A DNA stretch of 64,000 bases, from the NCBI RefSeq assembly GCF_000150705.2, contig NW_015440948.1, positions 1,377,459 through 1,441,458 on the forward strand, in the 5' to 3' direction. The notes under the pieces were generated by a model. It saw only the letters and a program-made list of their open reading frames with translations. It was not told the origin of the DNA and made no database searches. Position 1 is the stretch's first letter. Every line of letters begins with the position of its first letter. Origin of the DNA: Paracoccidioides lutzii Pb01 (Eukaryota; Ascomycota; Eurotiomycetes; Onygenales; Ajellomycetaceae). The position numbers and the translations under genes are program-made. Below are positions 57,454 through 64,000 of the stretch, piece by piece.

Positions 57454-59892
57454 TCATGCTATCTCCACATCCATAAGCGCTTTCGCAACAGCTGCCCCCT
57501 CCGCCTCTGCAACCTTCTTCATAATAAACGCAAACTTAGGCTTAGACACCGGCTGTCCCGCCTCACGATACCGCGTGACCCCAGCCTGGTAAAGCGCCCT
57601 TGCTAATACGGGAGCCACGGGCCCATGGTGCTGGACAATGAATAAATACACCCATTTTGTTAGCCGCCAGGAGGACGTCGGTGACACTGTTGTTGTGCAT
57701 GAGAACACAAGGGCAAGAATATGTAGCATGCGCAGGCATTCGGTCGGGTTGGGGTACAAACACGGATCCGGCGGTGGAGAACCAGGCTCTGTCGGGGGGT
57801 ACGGTGTCGTGGCTGATTCCTGCCAACAGCGAGATAGGGCAACTTTCAAGGGTGTGTGGCGACGGAGGAGGCGGAGAATGGCGCTGCGGGGAATCGTGCC
57901 GGATTCTGTGTAGGAAATGATTTGGCGGATGAAGGAAAGGGAGGTGACGTCCGTGGTCTTGGCGAGTTGGTTGAATGTTGAGTATAGCGTCGCGCGGTCT
58001 CGAGAGTATATGGGAAAGTACGGGAGGATTTCTTCTATGGATTTGGGGCTGTGGGTTGGATCGAGGAGTTTAGTTTTTATCGCGGGGTCGAGGGATTGTG
58101 GGCCACCAGAGTGACCGTTTTGTTTGTTCCAACGGAGTTGCTTTTGTGCTTTAGCGAATTCGATGTCTGCGGCGTTTGATAGCACAAGGTCTGTGGCAGG
58201 CAGGTTGCGAAGACAAGAGCATTGAAGGTATATTCGTAGTCGAGTGAGGATATCTGTTCCCTTGAATGGGCCCGACGTTCGATCAAGGTAGGATAAGAGA
58301 CGCCGGAACACGTTCTTTCGGCGGAAGTCTAGTATCGAATAACTGTTTGTCGTGTGTCCAAGAACTGCCACAACCCACAAATGAAGCAAATGCCTATGGC
58401 GATTGGAAACGTTTAACCCATTCTTGTCTAAAAGTGGTAAAGCCAAAGTCGAAGCGGATTCAAGGTTACGCCTTGAAGTAGCACTAAATAATACCAAATC
58501 GTTGTCGAGTCGACATAATACCCAGTACCAAATGCTCAGGGATTGGTCTCTCCATTTGTTATAAATTGGTGAAAATATTAGTAGTTCGGTTATTCTTATG
58601 ATGTGCGCGATAGCAGCCTCCGGGGAACATGCATCTAGAAGTGACTTTGTGTAGCTTAGGATGCCGTGCAACTCGTCATTGATCATATCTATCTTCGCTG
58701 ATTCCGGGACTGCGGCGGCGGTATGGACAACGCGGCGCAGAAGAACGTCTGTTATTAAATTAAAAACAGACGTTGATGAGCCATCCCATGCGTGAATAAC
58801 GTCCATGCACAGCTGGGACAAACTGCCAGGCGGCGACGCTTTTAAAAGTTCATCCACCCATAAAGCCATTGTTTCTCTGTCAAGATCACGGGGAGATAAA
58901 ACAGAAGATGACTCGAGTCCATCCCAAACAGCTTGATAACATATTGCGACGTCCCCCCAATTGGCTTTTCCAATCGTGCTTTTTCTGTGCCCCAGGGTTT
59001 TTGTTTTAATTGAAGGTATAAGCTTGATGATTTTGCTAACCTCTTCCACAGGAACAACACCTAGCATGATGGAACGTTTCAGAAAACGGAAATGAGCATA
59101 TAAACGAGATTTCCTTTCGGTATGCAGAACGCAATGTTCGACCAAAGTCACGTAGTTCTCCGCTGAAGGAATATTCAAGGAAGCATCACTGAAAAAGCCG
59201 TGCAGATCGTCCATATCCCATCTCCTAGACCGTCCGCTTCGGTTTTGAGCGAGAAGGATCTCAGAAAGCACAGTTCGGCTGATGAGAGGTTGTCCCCGCG
59301 GGTCGATGCCCAAAGCAAAGATGCGTTTCTTGAACTCGCTTAGAGAAGCAGACTCCCGTACTGAGGAAGATAAGTGCATCTTAATAGAATTGTAATCCAT
59401 ATGAGAAGTCGAAACAGGATTGTCAGGAAGAGAAGCGGGTTTCAAAGTATCAGGTGCACTTTCAGCGAATGGCAGCGAAACCAGAGGCGGAACGTTGTGT
59501 AGATATGGAAAAGTCTCTGTGCTTTACATTAGTTTTCGGTGTATATAATCAGTATTAGCAGTCGTGTCTGCCATACCTTGGGCTTGCAGGGACCACGGTC
59601 GCGACGCAATTAACTGGGGCTCCTGATTTGGTTGCGAGGGCTTCCCAAATAGAATTGCGGCTTCTGTTGCGGACGGGGGAAATCCCATGGAGGCCAATGC
59701 AGCATGTTTCCGCTTCGAAAGCCTTTTTTGAGCCTCGAGAGGCCCCGGAACAGAGCTCCCATATCGTTTATGGTGTCTTACGAATCGAGAAAACCCCTCA
59801 GAAACCAAGTCGTCGCTGATCCAGATATGGTCTGGTCTGGCAGTACTGTGCTGCTGAAGAGCTTGATAGAGCCTATGTCGACATCGAGACAT
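57454..59892 (-). CDS. large conserved-type fungal protein of unknown function
   Basis: Two exons, 59577-59892 and 57454-59516, give 792 residues. The 60-bp intron has donor GTATGG and acceptor CACAG, and codon Glu106 is split. The N-terminus is basic and Arg/His/Gln-rich without acidic residues in the first 20, compatible with mitochondrial import. The rest is mainly alpha-helical with repeated L/W/Y patterns (for example W-Y-W-V-L-C-R-L, residues about 340-360). This would fit a helical-repeat (PPR-like) organelle protein, but no repeat could be aligned by eye. I do not recognise the gene. The frame is clean throughout. Confidence 0.78.
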
Positions 59893-60258
59893 GAGACCAC
59901 ACAGTATGGACTGTCATATATGCAATTGAACTGCGGCAAAGCTAGTTGAGTTCTCTGGGATGCTGTAAAGTGCGAATGCCGACGCCGACGTTGGTTTTCA
60001 TCAAATCTACTCAAGGAGCTTGTGAAATCGGCTTGGCATGATGACTCAGCTTCGTTCCAAAGTTCCTGTGTTGCGCTCCAGCGAACATCTTATATTGAGG
60101 GAGAGAGAAGAAATGAAATAAGGTCATAATGCATTCAATCGATAATCTATGAAAATGTAACCAAAAACTTCCATGCCATATCTGAGATCTCCATATAATG
60201 ATATTTAATGCTGAATTCCCGTGACCTCCCACTCCATGAGTCAGACCGTCGTATGTGT
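59893..60258. other. intergenic
   Basis: Upstream region of the 792-residue gene and 3' flank of the dehydrogenase pseudogene. No further gene seen. Confidence 0.5.
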
Positions 60259-62096
60259 CTAACTGGTTCCGCGTCCTCTACGTGTATGGACATCTGCCTC
60301 TCCAAAGTGTTTGAGGAATCTCCCCCAAACTGCCGAGCCGTCCTTAATTCCAACTGCGATAGGCCACAGAACCCTTGCGGCACCGTCCTCAAAGCCAATG
60401 GGGCATCCATCATCCCGCTGATATTCGGGTGCAGCGCTCATATAGCCCGGATCAACTGTATTCATAGCAATTCAATATGTGGTCCACATAGGCGCTGCCT
60501 CCGTTTCGGTTATCATATTAATGGCAGTTTTGGACATGTTGGTATGGACGTGTCGACCCATCTTGTGACTATGATTCGGCGTTTGCTCAAACAGTCCCTC
60601 CCGCAAGGAGACGTTAATGATGTATCCACGTGGTTTTGCAGGATTAGAGCGATGGGAGGTGCTGCCATATAACCCGGTAGTGATAGGCGCCGTGGGTGAT
60701 CTTAATGTGGCTCTGCCTCCTGCAATCATGAGGGGCAGTAGCTCGCGGCAAAGAATGAGAGGGACGAAAGCATTGACCGAGTGAGCACTTATCATATCTT
60801 CGTATGGTATCTCTTGCAACGTTTAGGTCCAAGATGATTTGCCATTATCTTCTTCCCCACTGATATCACCACAGAGGCCCTTCTGCGGAGGATGTTTAAC
60901 TTGTTCAAAACCATTGTTGCCGTTCACTGGCGCCCCTTCTAGTAGGAATTGGCTATGTCCTTCAAGTCTAGCGAACCATGAAAGTCCCATCCCTCCTCTT
61001 ACTCTTGCTTCATATCCTGTATCATTATCCACCAAAAGTCTTCCAGTTCCACTCTGCGTCTGCAGGATATCTTCCTTGTTGACTGCCCTGGACTCTGATT
61101 TTAAGGGATCGGTGAGTGTTTGCGCGGCATTATTGATCAGTATATTCAACCCTTCAAACTTTGATCATTGTTTGATTCATCTTTCCATTACGATAACACC
61201 TTTTGGACGACTCGGACTAGCCGAAATGCATCTTTGGCACTTCTAAAATCTGCTCCGACAATCTTGAGTCGTGGAGCCCGGCTTTCGAAGTCAGGTTCCT
61301 CCTGGTACTTTATCTCGGCGTCTCGGGGATAACGAGTTGATGCAATGACTCTTGCACCACATCTCAGGAGCCGTAGAACAGTATGATAGCCTAGATTTAT
61401 GCGTCCAGCAGTTACAAGCGCCGTAATGCCTTCCAGGTTGAGATGTTCTGGTAGGGAAGCTTCTGAGCCAGCGAGGTTAAAGCTACCGCATGGGCGGCAG
61501 AGCGATGGATATAGACGATGGCTTTCCGAAACCCTGAAGCGACAGATGTAACACTTTCGTCTCCTCCATTTAAGCCATTCCGGTGAGCTGGCCTGAGACA
61601 TAGATCTGTATTTAGACCTGAGGCCTGGGTCGAGTGAGAGCTGTGCTTCAACAGCAGAGACTATATCTGCCAGTGAACTCAACGATGTCAAATGGGTCAT
61701 TGAGCTGTGGTCCTGCAGGTAGTCCAGCACCTTCAATGTTGCGTCAAACTCGTGTGTTGATGGAATGATAGCTGATGTTTTCAGTTGGTTTTCACCGTTC
61801 AAACCAAAACCACCCTGGCCCATTTGGCTCAGATACGCCTTTATGGATTGTCTAACCGATTCATATCGCAGATGTCTAACTTGCTTGAATCCTTCATCTC
61901 CTAGCCCATTGTTGGGATGCAGATGGATCGATATTGAATTTCCAAGGTGCGAGGTTGCCGGAGGGAGATACCAAGCCAGAATACTTGGGATGGCATTGTT
62001 TTTGCACAACTCCTTATCACGCCGGATGTGCTCTGCAATCGCGGCAGCATCCTGCAATTCAAGAAATCGATGGCATTCCGCTCCAGATCTCAACAT
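60259..62096 (-). pseudogene. short-chain dehydrogenase/reductase with N-terminal extension, two premature stops
   Basis: Exon 1 (61200-62096) codes an about 200-residue N-terminal extension with a possible zinc site (C-Y-I-C...C-R-P-C). The Rossmann start follows (T-A-G-R-I-N-L-G, where G-G is usual) and A-S-T-R-Y-P. After a short 41-bp intron, exon 2 (60259-61158) reads N-I-L-I-N-N-A-A-Q-T-L-T-D, then S-S-W-T. TAA at 60823-60825 interrupts. The same frame resumes with E-I-P-Y-E-D-M and G-Y-I-I-N-V-S-L-R-E-G. TGA at 60472-60474 interrupts again before M-N-T-V-D-P-G-Y-M-S and a normal end. Both stops fit single C-to-T changes from CAA and CGA. Without them the frame would be about 598 codons. 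It lies outside the AT-rich repeats. Read-through or sequencing error cannot be excluded. Confidence 0.8.
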
Positions 62097-62477
62097 TTTA
62101 TAAAACTGGTTCTTTTATTGCTGTCTTTCCTTTCCAACAGATAATTGCGTAAAGGAGAAAACGATGTAGAACTTCAACAGGCATCTGGCTAGAGATGACT
62201 CAGGTCCATCAGCTTGCTTTCCGGGCGCGCATCGCATTGAGGGCACTTTCATTCGTAGCGAGAGGAGGCTGCTGAGGCAAAAACTAACTGGATGCTTTCT
62301 AGTAAAAAAGCCACGGCTGGGGATGCAGCCTCAGGAGAACAAGGCGGTGATATTATTGTGAATGAGTCACTGCGCTTCATAGTCAATATTTGTGCAAGTT
62401 GGTGACCCTCCTGTGATGTATACTCATCCAGATTGTAAAAGAGAGTCAACTATTCATCGGCCCAAAAATTACACAAA
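62097..62477. other. divergent intergenic region
   Basis: Separates the dehydrogenase pseudogene from the plus-strand F-box-like gene. No gene or clear motif seen. Confidence 0.5.
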
Positions 62478-63650
62478 ATGGTAAAGAATTCGAAATTGCG
62501 CCCGTCAGCAAGGTTGATTCAGTCATTGTCCAGCACAATCCCAACTGAACTGGTCCATCAAATCTTCGATGACCTGACAATCTATCACATCCTCGTGCTG
62601 GCAGCGCATGATGACCCATATCTGAACCAGCGTATCTTCTCATTCCTGGTGTATAGAAAACTGCTCGCAACACAAGAAGATTTTCTAGCCCTCAATCGAT
62701 ACTTTAAGGTCTACACCGACATATACAACCTTCTGCAGCTACCCAAATCTCCAGTAACGTCACCTTTAGCGACTAGCATATCAACGCAGCATGAACCGTT
62801 TCTAGGTCCCCTAAAGGAATATCTGCATCAAGAAGTATTTGCCCGACTTAGTGTTTCAACCCAATTCCTCTCACTGCTCGAACCATTTGCCCAGAATAAA
62901 CTGAAAATATCAACTCACTTCGTAACCGTATCCGGCCTTCAGGGATTCTGGAGGGCTGTCCTATATGCTCAAGAGCAACTCAATGGCACCAAGGCAGTGC
63001 AGCTAAGACGAATGGCGGATATCTGCGAAACATACCCGGACCTAGTCTGCAAAGCGACAGATAACCGCCAGACGCGGGTAAAAAATGTCGGTCACATTAT
63101 TCGCCGTTTTCGCACGGATGCGGAGAAAGCCTCCCGCACTACCGTTTTGCGGATGCGCAAGTACCAAGTTAAGGGTTTACCTTCGGGCTGGCTATTTTGG
63201 CCCAAATTGGTACCTATAGTGCCGCTGGATAGAACTCTGAACTTATTCGTCAAGGGGATAATAGAGTTTCCACCCTCGCCAGATGAGCTGATGTCGTCTC
63301 ACAAACTCACGAGACACAATAACGACATCGTGGAAGCGATGGGGCTGTTACATATTAATTATGGGAAGCAAAATGAAACATCCTCTGAGAAATTACCCCC
63401 AGATTCCAAGTCTCCATCCTCCACAACAGCATATTCATATCATAAGTACCCAACACCAATCATACAAGATATATGTACCACAATCAAGGGGTTCGCGAAT
63501 GTATACATGCCCCCAGCGGTCAGGGATATATACCCGGCAATAAATGTGCCTCGCATAAAGTACACCCCATATTTCGCGTCGCTGACAGCGCGACTCTCAT
63601 TTCCAGGAGGTTGGCTGGAGCAAAATGTCATCCAGAATGATATGAACTAA
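62478..63650 (+). CDS. F-box-like protein of unknown function
   Basis: A single exon of 390 residues. Residues about 18-50 resemble an F-box: S-T-I-P-T-E-L-V-H-Q-I-F-D-D-L, with a downstream L/F-rich helix (NQRIFSFLVYRKLL). In other proteins this box docks onto Skp1 of SCF ubiquitin ligases. The remainder is basic, with W-L-F-W-P-K-L-V-P, and has no recognised repeat domain. The frame is clean and the ATG is the first in frame. The F-box call rests on a short motif and may be wrong. Confidence 0.65.
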   Translation: MVKNSKLRPSARLIQSLSSTIPTELVHQIFDDLTIYHILVLAAHDDPYLNQRIFSFLVYRKLLATQEDFLALNRYFKVYTDIYNLLQLPKSPVTSPLATSISTQHEPFLGPLKEYLHQEVFARLSVSTQFLSLLEPFAQNKLKISTHFVTVSGLQGFWRAVLYAQEQLNGTKAVQLRRMADICETYPDLVCKATDNRQTRVKNVGHIIRRFRTDAEKASRTTVLRMRKYQVKGLPSGWLFWPKLVPIVPLDRTLNLFVKGIIEFPPSPDELMSSHKLTRHNNDIVEAMGLLHINYGKQNETSSEKLPPDSKSPSSTTAYSYHKYPTPIIQDICTTIKGFANVYMPPAVRDIYPAINVPRIKYTPYFASLTARLSFPGGWLEQNVIQNDMN

Positions 63651-64000
63651 AGGACTATCTCGCAACTGAAAGCTGTAAAGGGAACTCCTCATGACGAAAA
63701 GGAGTTTGAGTGGCTTGAGGCATTACTGAAATGCTGCCGGTATTTTGAGAGATTGGGATTGGATTGTTAAACTATCATTTGAATGGTTTTACGCAGGAAC
63801 CATTTTAGGGAGGTTATGATGGTTTACGAGTTCTACGTCGGTATCTTTTAATGAAAGCTACGGCACGTTCCTATAATACCTTATATATTTTTATGGGTAA
63901 TTCTCGGATAAGAATGTCTAGGTGAAGATAAGAAAAGTCGTTTGTATGCTGACTCCGCATAGCGGAAGGGAAGCTTGGAGCGTCGTGCTCATCGAATTTT
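63651..64000. other. 3' flank at window end
   Basis: Presumed 3' UTR and downstream sequence of the F-box-like gene. No gene seen before the window ends. Confidence 0.5.

Noticed and set aside
60823..60825. TAA explained by an intron
   Set aside because: The frame resumes at once with the family motif on both sides of the stop. The only donor-like GT lies about 50 bp upstream, and using it would delete the conserved S-S-W segment.

Overview
The window looks like nuclear DNA of a filamentous ascomycete. Genes carry many short introns (41 to 363 bp, mostly 50 to 190) with GTATGT-like donors. Fungal-type families are present: a Zn2Cys6 regulator, Kel3, Nup159, the Pup1 proteasome subunit and a fungal prolyl aminopeptidase. 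AT-rich, CpG-depleted blocks of decayed LTR retrotransposons alternate with ordinary gene islands. That two-part composition, with Ty3/Gypsy chromoviruses making up the AT-rich part, fits dimorphic Onygenales (Blastomyces, Histoplasma or Coccidioides relatives). The species is inference; nothing here proves it.

Layout. 1-9.6 kb: a full-length but dead Gypsy element (Gypsy-1 copy 1, 277-5699) abuts a different Gypsy remnant (Gypsy-2, 5700-7701). A CpG-rich solo LTR with a perfect target duplication follows (8495-8799). 9.6-19.3 kb: a gene island with a Kel3-like kelch protein and a group II PLP decarboxylase (convergent), a Copia gag remnant with its LTR, a nine-exon prolyl iminopeptidase and a coiled-coil protein. 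19.4-34.6 kb: a nested transposon block. A minus-strand Copia element (3' LTR 19372-19983, RNase H, integrase) is split by a young solo LTR and by Gypsy-1 copy 2 (minus), and is followed by Gypsy-1 copy 3 (plus). 34.6-64 kb: a mostly single-copy gene region with a three-KH RNA-binding protein, fragments of an antibiotic-biosynthesis-monooxygenase-like gene, a membrane-anchored methyltransferase, a Zn2Cys6 transcription factor, a short Copia-type remnant, a putative secreted cysteine-containing protein, NUP159 and PUP1 (divergent), a large unassigned protein, a short-chain dehydrogenase pseudogene and an F-box-like protein.

How it fits together. The three Gypsy-1 copies carry a recognisable replication and expression signal set. 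An 11-nt segment inside the LTR is complementary to a site just behind the LTR, which is the arrangement used by Tf1/sushi elements that self-prime reverse transcription. A C-terminal chromodomain agrees with that group. Their coding bodies have almost no CpG, whereas several LTRs keep CpG, including a palindromic double E-box. In the 15.8-19.3 kb island two unrelated genes each start 31-50 bp from a Copia LTR oriented so that LTR transcription would run into the gene. The housekeeping genes (NUP159, PUP1, KEL3) look intact. The dehydrogenase at 60.3-62.1 kb carries two isolated stops, each explainable by one C-to-T change.

I found no tRNA or rRNA genes and no CRISPR-like array. Exon borders were placed by hand from reading frame, splice motifs and family expectation, so they are models and not transcript-supported.
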